Shown: positions 20,404 to 31,870 of the stretch, one piece after another | Position numbering within the stretch: the first letter of the stretch is position 1 | How the letters are laid out: each line of letters begins with the position of its first letter | Assembly (NCBI GenBank): GCA_943736015.1 | Contig: OX031072.1 | Span: forward strand, 3,065,501 to 3,129,500 | Source: Tridacna crocea | Lineage: Eukaryota > Mollusca > Bivalvia > Cardiida > Cardiidae | DNA: 64,000 nt | Direction of reading: 5' to 3' | Notes under the pieces: generated by a model | Database searches by the model: none | Told to the model about the DNA's origin: nothing | Seen by the model: the letters and a program-made list of their open reading frames with translations, nothing else | Program-made: the position numbers and the translations under genes

Positions 20404-20937
20404 TGTAGATAGAACATGGTATACAAACATATTGTTGTGGGAAGGAGGAAAAACAAACTTTTGTCAAGCTTGTTATTGTAAAAGCACTGAAGTTAAGGTA
20501 GGAGATTCTTAAAACTGTGAAAAAGTTTAAATCCTCATTTATCAACTAACAAGAAATTTTATTCCATGAGAAGCATAAGGAGGGGGGTGGGGGGGGGATG
20601 TTCTACCTTAAGGTACTTGTTTTGGTCTGGACGAAATGGTTGATGTGGTAATGTATTCACCATTCCTTTTGCCACACTGTTTCTCTCTCATCTTATGGTA
20701 TTATGCTATGAAAGACTTACTTAATGAAACAATTGGCACACTGGACCATGTCAAAAAATGTTAAGTGCACCCAATATGACCCAAGTTGTCGACGGGCCTT
20801 AAAACACTATTTATTCGTTTATTCAAAAAATGTTATGGGTGTTGTGCACTGATGGTGGATATGTACCCACCTTTCCTTTTGTCACTCTGTTTCTACAGTT
20901 TGAGCTTCACCATAAATGAACAATCCAGTATATTTCT

Positions 20938-21045
20938 GACTGGCTTTTGAAAACATAGTGGGACAAGGAGAAAATGCTGGTTACCTGCATTTTCTCCTTT
21001 TCCCACAATGTTTTCCATTCTTTTCAATTTCTGTTGTTTCATCCA
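20938..21045. mobile_element. Family A hairpin fragment
   Basis: CTTTTGAAAACATAGTGGGA, GGAGAAAATGCTGGTTACC and the complementary arm to CCACAATGTTTTCC. No outer halves. Similar but weaker scraps sit near 20655-20695 and 20870-20900. Confidence 0.55.
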
Positions 21046-21585
21046 CATTACATTTGACTTTTCAGCCGATTTTGATTCACAGGTCTGCTAACGTCTTATC
21101 TGCGAATGAAAACGCAGCATTAGGCATTATATGAACAAAAAATTCTGACACAATTTCTGGGTAGCTTGACAGGCTTGACAACCAATAAAGTGTTACTAAG
21201 GGGGGGCGTGCCAAATTTGCGTTTACAGAAAGGACAATTGTTAGCTGCAAATGCTAACTTTTGGGCTGATTTTTGTTTTATTATGCTAAATTTCAAGGTT
21301 TTAGAATGGGTAGGGTGAAGTTTTAGATTCAGCATTGCATTCCTTCATCGAAAACTGTCTTTGTCCTTCATACTACAAAAAAAAAGTCATGCAGGAAAAA
21401 AAACCTTATTTCCCTTTGAAATTATTGACTGAATGAACTCCAATGAAAACTTGTATAATATAAGCGCATAAAGTACCCTCTACCTCATTATTCACCTTTC
21501 CCAGCAGTGAAAGTCAAGACCAGACACCACAAAAAAGTGCAGCCTGATCCCTAATCTTCACCATCCAGTCTCCTAAAATATAGAC
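21046..21585. other. No gene seen
   Basis: Unique DNA. GACCAGACACCACAAAAAAG at 21517 faintly resembles the GATCAGACTGCACA hairpin family. Confidence 0.4.
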
Positions 21586-21814
21586 TTAACCCTTTCCCAA
21601 ACAATCCCTGGTTTTTACGGGTCTGGAATAGTAGCCTTTTGAAAACATTGTGGGAAAAGGAGAAAATGCTGGTAACCAGCATTTTCTCCTTTTCGCACAA
21701 TGTTTTCTACCCTATCATAGATAGAAATTATCTTTTCAGCAAGAGTTGAATTGTCGTCTGCAAATGCTTTCAATTTGGTCTAGTCCAAAAATTTGTCGTT
21801 TGGGAAAAGGTTAA
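21586..21814 (-). mobile_element. Family A TTAA element, full length
   Basis: TTAACCCTTTCCCAAACAATCC to CGTTTGGGAAAAGGTTAA. It shares GGTCTGGAATAGTAGCC and GCAAGAGTTGAATTGTCG with the copies at 14611 and 27873, marking a subtype. Confidence 0.85.
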
Positions 21815-22249
21815 GGAAGCATGAAATTGTACATGTAATTATTTGGGTCTTATTTCAAGATTGAAAATGTTTGGCTTATTCGAGGCACTAATGGTTAGAT
21901 TGGTATAAATTAAATGAAGCAGTTTTTTGCAGAACAGAACTGTTCTGTTCTGTTCAGTTTTTGGCTAACATAATAATTTTCATTAATTGTTAGGCACAAT
22001 GAAGATCAGTCGGAACATTCTGTACTGTCTCGATTTAATCACTATGGGGGAAAAAATAAGCTTTCATAAGCATTCTTAACAACAATATTATAGGGAAACA
22101 TGTTATATAGTCAAATATTATTTTTGCAAATCAGTTAAGTTTTATTTGTGGAAAAGTAGTCATGGCTAGGGCTTTCTGATCGGCACTGGTCTTAGAAATG
22201 CCAGGAATCATACTTTCATGATAAAGCACTTTCAAGCTTAGCTCAGTTT

Positions 22250-22415
22250 TAACAACTGAGGAAATGGCCATCTGAAAACATTGTGGGAAAAGGAGAAAAT
22301 GCTGGTAACACAGCATTTTCTCCTTTTCCCACAAATTTTCTACCCTGTCAAAGACAACATTCAGTATTTGAGTTTCAAATGTTTACAGTTTGATCTAGTT
22401 CCAAACTTTTTCATG
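22250..22415 (-). mobile_element. Family A element, ends lost
   Basis: Hairpin GGTAACACAGCATTTTC, then ACCCTGTCAAAGACAACATT and CAAATGTTTACAGTTTGATC. Confidence 0.65.
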
Positions 22416-22419
22416 AGAT

Positions 22420-22629
22420 TCACTCTATACCACACAATCCCAATGACACTGAGAAAAAAAGCCTGTTGAAAGCATTGTGGGAAAAGGAGAAAATGCTATT
22501 TTTTCCCTTTTCCCACAAAGCTTTCTACCCTTCTCAACCAATTTTCAAATTCTCAGTCACATTTATTTTGTCAGCAAATGCTTTCAAATTGGTCGGTCCA
22601 AAAGTTTCTCATGTGGTAAAGAGAGTTAA
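22420..22629 (-). mobile_element. Family A element, directly after the previous one
   Basis: CACTCTATACCACACAATCC, truncated hairpin loop, GTCAGCAAATGCTTTCAAA. Right end CATGTGGTAAAGAGAGTTAA. Confidence 0.73.
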
Positions 22630-22859
22630 ATTTTTTGAATGCTTATAGCTAAAATTAACTTCTTTAGGAATGTCCTTGGGCAAGATTCTTAAGAGCCCTA
22701 GCCAGGCACTGATTAAACTTAGGCAGTACATGAATATGCTAGCTATCTCTGTGATATTTCTGAATTAGTGTTTCAAGTGGTCTAAAACCCATGTAATCAG
22801 TCAACCCAAAATTAATGAGTGTTGAAAGTAACTGTAAGTCAATCAATAAAGTACATGTA

Positions 22860-22978
22860 CAATGTTTTCTACCCTACTGGAAACAAATTTTAAATTTTTG
22901 ACTTGCGTTTTTTTTTGTCATCTGCAACTGCTTTGACTTTGGACCAGTCTAAAATGTTGTTGTTTGCGAATGGGTTAA
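22860..22978 (-). mobile_element. Family A right-half fragment
   Basis: Begins inside the hairpin at CAATGTTTTCTACCCTACTG, with TCATCTGCAACTGCTTTGA, and ends GTTTGCGAATGGGTTAA. Confidence 0.7.
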
Positions 22979-23313
22979 TATCAGGTTAAAATATATACAT
23001 AGGCCAGTGTGTTGACAAGCTTTACTTATTGTTTCTTATCAAAACAAAAAAAAAATAAAACTTTGTATTTTTATGGCGGCAGCTTGCCTTTACCATTATG
23101 TAAATCCCTTTGGGCAACATTACTGATGTCATCTGTTGAAATCTTTGGCAAATGAAGAAGTTTTTTATTGGAGCATTTTTTTTCCATTTGTCACTTGCTT
23201 CACTTCTTTTTTCCAAATTGATACAAAACTATTGCCCTGCTATTTAAAACTTGAATAGGGGATGAAAAAGTAACAGAGGTAAAACTTGAGGTTTGATCAC
23301 TTTACCAGATGAC

Positions 23314-23542
23314 TTAACCCATTACCAAACGACAATATTTTAGACTGGTCCAAATTGAAAGCATTTGCAGACAACAAAATAAAAGCGACTGAAAATTTGA
23401 AATTTGTTTTGTGAAGGGTAGAAAACATTGTGGGAAAAGGAGAAAATGCTGGTTACCAGCATTTTCTCCTTTTCCCACAATGTTTTCTAAAGGCTTCTTT
23501 CTCGGGGGCGTCAAAAGTAGGGATTGTGTGGTCATGGGTTAA
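23314..23542 (+). mobile_element. Family A TTAA element, full length, left of a tandem pair
   Basis: TTAACCCATTACCAAACGAC to GTGTGGTCATGGGTTAA, 229 bp, perfect hairpin. The right TTAA (23539-23542) starts the next copy. Confidence 0.86.
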
Positions 23543-23745
23543 CTTTAGACTTCTCCAATTTGAAAGCATTTGAAGATGAAAAATCAAATTTGGCTAAAAT
23601 GACAAAAGTCTCTTTGAAAAGATAGAAAGCATCTTTGGAAATGGAGAAATTGCTGGTTACCAGCATTTTCTCCTTTTTCCATAATGTTTCCAAAGCCTTT
23701 TCTCTCATTCATTCAGAATATTGGGTTGTTTGGTAAAAAGTTTAC
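23539..23745 (+). mobile_element. Family A element, right of a tandem pair
   Basis: TTAACTTTAGACTTCTCCAA, lacking the CCCTTTACCAAACGACAAAA part. Diverged hairpin. It ends GTTTGGTAAAAAGTTTA. Confidence 0.7.
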
Positions 23746-23884
23746 TGAAGTAACTGTTGTAAAACTTCTGCTTTTAAAGGCATTGAAACGAAAGGTCATT
23801 AGCACTGTGGTAGACATCCGTCTGTGTATTAAACTGTATACTGCATGATAGCACAAGTAAACATTGGTTTTATAGGGTCAAATA

Positions 23885-24250
23885 ATTGCATTTTGAATCT
23901 GAATTCAGAACACTGTGTGTGGGTTGTTTCATGGTCAGAGAGTTTCATAACTTTCAAACCCATAGACATACATTCTCTCTAGAAACATTGGTGTTCCATC
24001 ATTATCACTAAAGGACTTGAAACTTTACAAGAGTTCACTTGAAATACATGTTGTTTTGTGCAGTAAGAATACATCATGCAGTAAGAATACATTATTACAA
24101 TCTCGGTGGGAATTTAGCTACCTCCACACAAACTTGGTTGAAGAGTCATTCAAGGGGAATAATCACTGAAGTCTTGCATGAACTCAAGTTACCTCCCTTG
24201 GTACTGGCAACGTGGTCGTGGGGACCTTTAGGTTCCCTGCACATTGTTAT
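23885..24250 (+). repeat. Unrecognised dispersed repeat F, copy 2
   Basis: CAGTAAGAATACATTATTAC, AATCTCGGTGGGAA, CACAAACTTGGTTGAAGAGT and CGTGGTCGTGGGGACCTTTA match the minus strand of copy 1. The open frame is broken by several stops. AATAAA follows at about 24272. Confidence 0.6.
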
Positions 24251-24679
24251 TTGTATTTTTTGTGATTGGATGAATAAAATCAAGAACTCAGAGTAATCTC
24301 CTGTAGCGTTTTTATTTCATATACCAAACTTACCTTATCCTCCCACCTATAAATTTGACAAAGTTTGCTGATAACTTAACCTTGAAAAATAACCAAGTTA
24401 ACTCCTTTCTTTTGCACCCAAGTATCAAAAAACTTCCAACATTTTACTCTTTACATTATGCAGACAAATTTTAGCCTTCAGGAGCAGAAAATATTTAAAA
24501 ATATGGCATAAAGAAATGCTGTTCACAAAAAACATCTTCCTTAGCCACCATATTTTCACTTGCACAATTTAGCTCCAAGTCATTATTCAATCACAACTTG
24601 TAAGGATATGTTTTCAAAGTTGCTGCGACAATATTGTTCAGGATGTAAGGAGGCAAGGGTTTATTGGTGACTCTAAGGG
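24251..24679. other. No gene seen
   Basis: May hold a very old TTAA element (TTTACTCTTTACATTATGCA at 24444), too worn to call. Confidence 0.4.
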
Positions 24680-24825
24680 TTAACCCTTTTTGAGACAAGG
24701 AGGCTTATAAAAAAATTGCTGTAAAAGGCGATATGCAGGTATCCCACAATGACTTTTAATTAGTCATCTGCAAATGCCTTTGGATTTGAACAAGCCTTAA
24801 ATTTTGTTGTTTGGCAAAAGGTTAA
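24680..24825 (-). mobile_element. Worn family A copy, hairpin reduced
   Basis: TTAACCCTTTTTGAGACAAG to GTTGTTTGGCAAAAGGTTAA, with GTCATCTGCAAATGCCTTTG. Most of the hairpin is lost. Confidence 0.62.
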
Positions 24826-25077
24826 TATAAGCAATGGATACTTTTCACACAATCAATTTCAAAGGTCTGGTCAGCTGAGTGCAAAGACAAAAATATGGGC
24901 CTGGTTTCACATAAAGATTTATTTGTCTCATTTTACTCAAATATGCAAACAGACTTATTTTCTAAATCTGGCTGAGTGTGTTATTCCAAACGCATTTCAC
25001 TAAAATAACAGAAGAAACGTACCATTCTCAAGTCCTGAATTGACATCATTAGTTTAAACATTTTTTTTTTACATCAA

Positions 25078-25306
25078 TTAACCCTTTACCCCATAAGGCA
25101 TTTCTATGGTATCTCTAATTTACCCTAAATAACTGGAAGGATGAAGCCGTTGCTTATGTGTATATGACACCTTTTGAAAGCATAGTAAACATTGTGACAA
25201 AAGGTGAAATTGCTAGTCATGAGCAATTTCACCTACTGCCACAATGTTTTCCAAAGGCTCCCACAAGCAATGCATAGAAATGAGTATCTATGGAGTAAAG
25301 GGTTAA
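25078..25306 (+). mobile_element. Family B TTAA element, full length
   Basis: TTAACCCTTTACCCCATAAG to GGAGTAAAGGGTTAA, 229 bp, hairpin CTAGTCATGAG loop. Confidence 0.86.
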
Positions 25307-25423
25307 GAAACAAGTTCTTTCATCTAAGTCTAATCTCTTGTGATTCTGCTTCCTGGGAACTACATCAGTACTTGAACCAAATGTATGGGAAAACGATCAA
25401 TTCTAAAGCTGAAACCTCCCCCA

Positions 25424-25486
25424 GTGTATCGAACTCGGGGCCTTATAGTTAAAGGCTGATGCTCTACCTCATGACTATAGACACCA
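25424..25486 (-). mobile_element. tRNA-like sequence, probable SINE head
   Basis: Minus strand reads GTCATGAGGTAGAGCATCAG then CCCCGAGTTCGATACACTGG. Box B is good and box A weaker. No CCA-side acceptor pairing is seen. Confidence 0.45.
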
Positions 25487-25762
25487 CACGTTTCAGGCTC
25501 AACTCTTAAAATAATGGACTTGCATCTGTAAATAGTCCATTTATTTTGCTAAGTGGAGTCTGCTACACAGTATCAACTCAGGATTTGAAAATGTTTACTA
25601 GAATTTATTAATGTTTCCGAAATTTGTTATAAACTATGAACTCAACTTAAGTCAGAACCTGGGAAAGTCAACAAATTTGAGTAAAATATGAATCTTAAAT
25701 TTTTCTGTGAAACCGGGCCTGGGTCAACTTGACTATTTCTCATCATACTTAAAAAACATTAT

Positions 25763-25988
25763 TTAACCCCTTACCACACAGCAGAATTTTAAATATTTCC
25801 AACTCCACAGCATTTGCAGACGATAATTTTGTAGTGGCTCAAATGATGCAATTTTTCTTTGAAAGAGTAGAAAACTTTGTGAGAAAAGAAGAAATTGCTG
25901 GTTACCAGCATTTTCTCCTTTTCCCACGTTTTCAAAAGCCTTCCTTCTCAAGGTGGTTATAACTCGAGATCATGTGGTAAAGGGTTAA
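25763..25988 (+). mobile_element. Family A TTAA element
   Basis: TTAACCCCTTACCACACAGC to CATGTGGTAAAGGGTTAA. The interior is changed (TATTTCCAACTCCACAGC) and AATG is missing from the right arm. Confidence 0.8.
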
Positions 25989-26351
25989 GAAAAATTTTAG
26001 TATAAGTTGAGAAGTGCAAAGAATATCACACAAGTTTAACCTTTGACCTTGCATGTAAATTCCAAAATTTCCATCAATGACCTTGCATACAATTAATCAA
26101 ATTTTCAAGGTAAACACAGCCAGTATACAGACAATGCAGACTTGAACTTTTTTCCCAAAGCAATCTCAGATCTAAAAGTTTGTCTAAATATTGGTCAGTA
26201 AAACATTATGGGACAAAGAAATTCTCCTCATTTGTCACAATAATTATGTTTGAATAACTTCTGTCAGCAGAAATCAAAGGTAAACATTATATTCCATAGT
26301 TCCCCACTTCTAAACCAGGGTCACTTTCCACCATTCAATCTTAACCCCCTA

Positions 26352-26580
26352 TTAACTCTTTACCAAACGACAAGATTTTAGACTGGTTCAAATTGAAAGC
26401 ATTTGCAAATGACAAATTGAATGTAAATCAAAAATTGAAGTTTGATCTGAGAAGGTTAGAAAACATTGTGGGAAAAGGAGAAAATGCTGGTTACCAGCAT
26501 TTTCTCCTTTTCCCACAATGTTTTCAAAAGATTTCTTTCTTAGGGTCGATAAAAGTCGGGATTGTGTGGTAAAGAGTTAA
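26352..26580 (+). mobile_element. Family A TTAA element, full length, left of an A-B tandem pair
   Basis: TTAACTCTTTACCAAACGAC to GTGTGGTAAAGAGTTAA. The right TTAA (26577-26580) is shared with a family B copy. Confidence 0.86.
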
Positions 26581-26799
26581 CCCATTTAAGGCATTCCTAT
26601 GGCATCTATAATTGTCCATAAATAACAGTTAGGATGAAGCCATTTCTTATGTGTAAATGACACCTTTTGATAGCATAGAAAACATTGTGACAAAAGGTGA
26701 AATTGCTCGTCACGAGCAATTTCACCTTTTGCCACAATGTTTTCCAAAAGCTCCTATAAGCAATGTGTAGAAATGAGTATTTATGGAGTAAAGGGTTAA
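26577..26799 (+). mobile_element. Family B TTAA element, right of an A-B tandem pair
   Basis: TTAACCCATTTAAGGCATTC, lacking the ACCCCA part, to GGAGTAAAGGGTTAA. The hairpin CTCGTCACGAG is perfect. Confidence 0.84.
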
Positions 26800-26812
26800 T
26801 GTAAAGTAGTCC

Positions 26813-27043
26813 TTAACCCTTTACCATACAATCCATACTTTTAAAGACGCTAAGAAAAAAGCCTTTAGAAAACATTGTGGGAAAAGGAGAAAATGCTGGC
26901 AGGTAACCATCATTTTCTCCTTTTCCCACAAGTTTTCTACCCATCACAAAACAAATTCCAAATTTTCAGTCACTTTTATCTTGTTGTCTGCAAAATGCTT
27001 TCGATTTAGACAAACCTACAATTTTATGGTTTGGTAGAGTTAA
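26813..27043 (-). mobile_element. Family A TTAA element
   Basis: TTAACCCTTTACCATACAATCC to TGGTTTGGTAGAGTTAA, loop lengthened to GGCAGGTAACCATC. The copy starts 14 bp after the A-B pair. Confidence 0.82.
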
Positions 27044-27272
27044 CTTCACACAACCAGGGAATCTTACCATCATTATCTCCTTTTACAATAATGTCTTCAC
27101 AACAGAAAGGTTACCCGTCTTAAATTTTGAGTATGTGGTGAAAAGAGACCTTACTTATCAGCAAACTTGGTCAAGAAATACTCAAGAAATACAATTCATT
27201 ATGCATTCAATAAACATACATTACGAGCTACGCTCTGGTAAAAGGGAACTTCATGTATCTCCATGATCAATA

Positions 27273-27506
27273 TTAACCCTTTACCAAAAAATGCATGGTT
27301 TTTACGATACTGAGAAAGAAGCCTTTTGAAAACATTGTGGGAAAAGGAGAAAATGCTGGTAACCAGCATTTTCTCCTTTTCCCACAATATTTTCTACCCT
27401 TCACAACACAAATTTTAATTTTTGAGTTACATGTACTTTTAATTTGTCGTCTGCAATGCTTTCAATTTGGACTTTTCTAAAACTTTGTTGCTTGGTAGAG
27501 GGTTAA
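27273..27506 (-). mobile_element. Family A TTAA element, full length
   Basis: TTAACCCTTTACCAAAAAATG to GCTTGGTAGAGGGTTAA, perfect hairpin. Confidence 0.84.
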
Positions 27507-27872
27507 GGTATTACCATCCTAACACTTTTAGTCTAAAATGGAGTGAAATTTCTTATTTTTAGATAAATAAGGAGTTATACTGATTTAATATTTTTGCACA
27601 TTTCTAACCGACCAGAAATTCCTTTGATATCCATCTTGAAATTATTCATAGATGTTTTTGTTTGTTTTTAGAAAAGGGGGGTGATTATTGTCTCCCTTTG
27701 TAATGAGAATAGAGTGGCCCTAGATTTATAAATGATGATAATTTAATAGGAAAAAATGGAAAAAGTGGCTCACCCAAAGTAGTACAACAGTACCCTTTTT
27801 CTATCATAGCAATTTTTTTAGGATAATATTTTAGTGGAAATAGCTGTTATGATCAACAAGAATGGTACTACC
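27507..27872. other. No gene seen
   Basis: Unique AT-rich DNA, no repeat or open frame of note. Confidence 0.45.
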
Positions 27873-28100
27873 TTAACCCTTTCCCAAACGACAAACTTTT
27901 GGACTGGACCAAATTGAAAGCATTTGCAGATGACAATTCAACTCTTGCTGAAAAGATGATTTCTGTCTATGATAGGGTAGAAAACATTGTGGGAAAAGGA
28001 GAAAATGCTGCTTACCATTATTATCTCCTTTTTCCATAATGTTTTCAAAAGGCTACTATTCCAGACCCCTAAAAACCAGGGATTGTTTGGGAAAGGTTAA
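27873..28100 (+). mobile_element. Family A TTAA element, full length
   Basis: TTAACCCTTTCCCAAACGAC to GTTTGGGAAAGGTTAA. Same subtype as 14611 and 21586 in the opposite orientation. Loop changed to GCTTACCATTATTATC. Confidence 0.83.
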
Positions 28101-28369
28101 AAAGCAATTAATCACATACTTATTGACCCATTATATCCTCTTTTTGTGACAAACAACCTCATCATGAGGTAGACTGGTCCTTGTACAAACAGAATAATGA
28201 TCAATAGGGAAAACCTTCAGCCCAGGTCAGTCTATGCAAGCTGACCTGGATCAATACTGTTCACAGATGATTTAAGCCCCCTTTTCACAGAGCACAGTTC
28301 AAATACAAAGTAATGACATCATTATTACATGCAGACAATTTTCTTTTTCATTTCTGCAGCAGACAACTT
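28101..28369. other. Possible short repeat with GCCCCCTTTTCACAGAGCAC
   Basis: AAGCCCCCTTTTCACAGAGC (28274) recurs as AAAGCCCCTTTTCACAGAAC (47877) and AAGCCCCTTTTGCCAGAGC (45049). AGGTCAGTCTATGCAAGCTG, ACCTGGATC forms an imperfect hairpin. Possibly worn copies of one short element. Confidence 0.4.
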
Positions 28370-28597
28370 TTAACTCTTTACCAAACGACAAAATTTTAGT
28401 ATGGTCCAAATTGGAAGCATTTGCAGACGACAAAATAAATGTAGCTGAAGAATTGAAATTTGAAGTTGGAAGGGTAGAAAACATTGTGGGAAAAGGAGAA
28501 AATGCTGGTTTCCAGCATTTCTCCTTTTCCCACAATGTTTTCTAAAGGCTTCTTTCTCAGGGTCGTTAAAAGTCGAGATTGTGAGGTGAAGAGTTAA
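28370..28597 (+). mobile_element. Family A TTAA element
   Basis: TTAACTCTTTACCAAACGAC to GTGAGGTGAAGAGTTAA, hairpin with GGTTTCCAGCATTTCTCC. Confidence 0.84.
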
Positions 28598-28608
28598 ACT
28601 ATTGTTGT

Positions 28609-28843
28609 ATAACCCTTTACCAAACAATCCCTGGTTTTTATGACCCCGAGAGAGAAGACTTTATTTTGAAAACATTGTGGGGGGAAAAGGAGAAAATACT
28701 GGTAACCAGCATTTTCTCCTTTTCCCAAAATGTTTTCTACTCTTCTGGAAAAAACTTCAATTTCTGAGTTATGTTTACTTTGTCATCTGCAAGTGCTTTC
28801 AATTTGGACCAGTCTAATATTTTGTCGCTCGGTAAAGAGATAA
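28609..28843 (-). mobile_element. Family A element with worn TTAA
   Basis: ATAACCCTTTACCAAACAATCC to GCTCGGTAAAGAGATAA. The left hairpin arm has a few extra G (GTGGGGGGAAAAGG). Confidence 0.8.
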
Positions 28844-28909
28844 GGAGATATTGCTGGTAGTAAACAATACACATCTTCTGCCACATTGATTTTGACCTGT
28901 GTCAATGAA

Positions 28910-29138
28910 TTAACCCATTACCACTCAATCCCTACTTTTGACGCCCCTAAGAAAGAAGCCTTTTGAAAACACTATGGGAAAAGGAGAAAATGCTGGTAAC
29001 CAGCATTTTCTCCTTTTCCCACAGTGTTTTCTACCCTTTCCAGAACAAATTCCTATTTTTTAGTCACCTTTATTTTGTCATCTGCAAATGCTTTCAATTT
29101 GGACCAGTCTAAACTTTTCTCGTGTGGTAATGAGTTAA
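28910..29138 (-). mobile_element. Family A TTAA element, full length
   Basis: TTAACCCATTACCACTCAATCC to CGTGTGGTAATGAGTTAA. Near-identical in layout to the copies at 9237 and 38802. Confidence 0.85.
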
Positions 29139-29227
29139 ACCATGATATAATATTATGTAAATTGTCCAAATTTAACAAGGATACTTTCAAAGTTATGTGC
29201 TACCAAATTCTTTGAGGTAATGATACA

Positions 29228-29370
29228 GCCTTTACCACATAATACAATGAGGAAGGCTGCCTTTGAAAATAATGCTGGAAAAAGGAGAAAATGGTAATAC
29301 TCTGCATTTTCTACCTTTTTCACAATCATTTTCTACCACTTCAAAAGACAAAACTTGCCTGTCCTTCAAC
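29228..29370 (-). mobile_element. Worn family A fragment
   Basis: CCTTTACCACATAATACA, GGAGAAAATGGTAATACTCT, TTTCTACCACTTCAAAAGAC. A second scrap (ACCACACAATCCCAAGTTTT) follows at 29373-29405. Confidence 0.6.
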
Positions 29371-29510
29371 TCTTAACCACACAATCCCAAGTTTTGACGC
29401 CCTTGAAGGAAATGAGGACAAATCCATTCAGCTTTTCTATCCATTACATTAATATATATATTGGTATTTAATCTGTTTACACAGCTACACCACACTACAC
29501 ACTTTCAAGT

Positions 29511-29733
29511 TTAACTCATTACCAGATGACAAAATTCTAGGTTTGTCCAAATTGAAAGCATTTGCAGACGACAAAATAAAAGTGACTGAAAATTTGAAAT
29601 TTGTTCTGCGAGATAATAGAAACATTGCATTGTGGGAAAAGGAGAAAATGCTGGTAACCTTTTCCCACAATGTTTTCTATAAGCTTCTTTCTCAGGGAGC
29701 ATCAAAAGTAGGGATTGTGTGGTAATGGGTTAA
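29511..29733 (+). mobile_element. Family A TTAA element, right hairpin arm shortened
   Basis: TTAACTCATTACCAGATGAC to GTGTGGTAATGGGTTAA. CAGCATTTTCTC is missing from the right arm, and ATTGC is repeated before GTGGG. Confidence 0.82.
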
Positions 29734-29769
29734 ACACAGTTTTTTCTCTTTAGCTGTAATGATGTATCT

Positions 29770-29992
29770 TTAACCCTTTACCAAACAATCCCTGGTTTTT
29801 ATGACCCCAAGGTAAAAGCCTTTTGAAAACATTGTTGGAAAATGAGAAAATGCTGGTAACCAGCACTTTCTCATTTTCGAACACTGTTTTTCTATCTGGC
29901 TGGAAACGTTTTAATTTTTGAGTTTATTTTTTTGTCTGCAAGAGCTTTCAATTTGGACGTGTGTAAAATTTTGTTGTCTTGTAAAGGGTTAA
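29770..29992 (-). mobile_element. Family A TTAA element
   Basis: TTAACCCTTTACCAAACAATCC to GTCTTGTAAAGGGTTAA, hairpin with AATGAGAAAATGCTGGTAAC. Confidence 0.82.
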
Positions 29993-30049
29993 ATAAGATA
30001 ATTGAATTACAAAAATCATTCTAGGGCAATCCAGATCAATTAGATGGTG

Positions 30050-30187
30050 ATTTTTTGGGGAATTAAAAGTCTTTGCCGGAAAAGGACTGAAAGCTATGAA
30101 TCTCTTGTTGCATAATACTAAACGATTTGATTTGAAACCATCGGTGTTGATACAGCTCTTTGACGCTTTTGTTGGCTCTATATTAAA
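30050..30187 (+). pseudogene. Non-LTR retrotransposon ORF, left fragment
   Basis: Translation in one frame gives KGLKAMNLLLHNTKRFD, then QLFDAFVGSILN, ending on AA at 30187. It continues in frame at 31871 with T, TAT, AGT (N-Y-S-C-E-V), so it is the upstream part of the retrotransposon whose end lies at 31871-32684. A stop (TGA) near 30048 and the lack of a readable reverse transcriptase further left show a 5'-truncated, decayed copy. Confidence 0.75.
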
Positions 30188-31870
30188 CAAGAGATGTTTG
30201 TAAAACATGTATGCCCCCCTATAATCTCTTACGTTCAAAATGTAAAAACGAACAAAGGGTAATTAGTCAAAAATTATTAATGATAAATTAACAATTCTTG
30301 GGCACTGTACTTCCCATTTAAGTGAACTATCAACTTTTAAAGTTTCATGATTTTACCTCACATACTTTTTGAGTTATGCTCCGGAAAAAAAAATAAGTAC
30401 GAAAATCAACAAAGGGCAGTAATTGCAAAAATATAATGGGCAGAGTTATGGTTCTTGTGCAATGCACTTCTCCTGAATAAGATCTATCCACATATATGGT
30501 TTCAAGATGATACCTGAAAAACCTTTTGAGTTATGCTCTGGACAAAAATTAAGTATGAAAATCAACAAAGGGCAAAAGCTCCAAAAATATAATGGGCAGA
30601 GTTATGGTTCTTGTGCACTGCACTTCTCCTTAATAAGGTTAATCCACCTATAAGGTTTCAAGGTGATACCTGAAATACTTTTTGAGTTATGCTCCAGACA
30701 AAAATTAACTATGAAAATCAACAAAGGGCAATAACTCCAAAAATATGATGGGCAGAGTTAAGGTACTTGTGCACTGCACTTCTCCTTAGTATAATCTATC
30801 CACCTATGAGGTTTTAGGATAATACCTGAAATACTTTTAGAGTTATGCTCCGGACAAAAATTAAGTATGAAAATCAACAAAGGGCAATAACTCCATAAAT
30901 ATGATAGGCAGAGTTGTTGTTCTTCTGCACTGCACTTCTCCTTAATGAGATCTATCCACCTATGTAGTTTCAAGATGATACCTAAAATACTTTTTGAGTT
31001 ATGCTCTGGACAAAAATTAACTATGAAAATCAACAAAGAGCAATAACTCCAAAAATATGATAGGCAGAGTTATGGTTCTTGTGCACTGCACTTCTCCTTA
31101 ATAAGATCTTTTCACATATAAGGTTTCAAGGTGATACCTGAAATACTTTTAGAGTTATGCTACGGACAAAAATTAAATATGAAAATCAACAAAGGGCAAT
31201 AACTCCAAAAATATGATGGGCAGAGTTATGGTACTTGTGCACTGCACTTCTCCTTAATGAGATCTATCCACCTATGAAGTTTCAAGGTGATACCTAAAAT
31301 ACTTTTTGAGTTATGCTCTGGACAAAAATTAAGTATGAAAATCAACAAAGGGCAATAACTCCAAAAATATGATGGGCAGAGTTATGGTTCTTGTGCACTG
31401 CACTTCTCCTTAATGAGATCTATCCACCTATGTAATTTCAAGATGATACCTGAAATAGTTTTTGAGTTATGCTCCGGACAAAAATTAAGTATGAAAATCA
31501 ACAAAGGGCAATAACTCCAAAAATATGATGGGCAGAGTTGTTGTTATTGTGCACTGCACTTCTCCTTAATGAGATCTATCCACCTATGTAGTTTCAAGAT
31601 GATACCTTAAATAGTTTTTGAGTTATGCTCCGGACAAAAATTAAGTATGAAAATCAACAAAGGTCAATAACTCCAAAAATATGATGGGCAGAGTTATGGT
31701 TCTTGTGCACTGCACTTCTCCTTAATGAGATCTATCCACCTATGAAGTTTCAAGATGATACCTTAAATAGTTTTTGAGTTATGCTCCGGACAAACTTTGG
31801 TCTACGGACCGACGGACCGACCGACAATTGCAAAGCAATATACCCCCATTTCTTCGAAAGGGGGGCATAA
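30188..31870 (+). mobile_element. Helitron-like tandem-unit element, inserted in the retrotransposon
   Basis: Begins CAAGAGATG and ends GGGGGGCATAA. ATGCCCCCCT at the start is complementary to AGGGGGGCAT at the end, and the end can fold as a C5/G6 hairpin. The interior is about ten units of 155 bp built around ATGAAAATCAACAAAGGGCA, TTCTTGTGCACTGCACTTC and TTTGAGTTATGCTCCGGAC, then a short (GACCGACG) stretch. Joining the flanks (AAA with TTATAG) restores the host reading frame GSILN-YSCEV with no base duplicated, an A|T insertion as Helitrons make. It has no coding capacity. Ends are not canonical TC...CTRR. Confidence 0.75.

Noticed and set aside
30188..31870. CRISPR-like array of regular repeats
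   Set aside because: Units of 155 bp are contiguous without unique spacers, and the setting is a eukaryotic mobile element.
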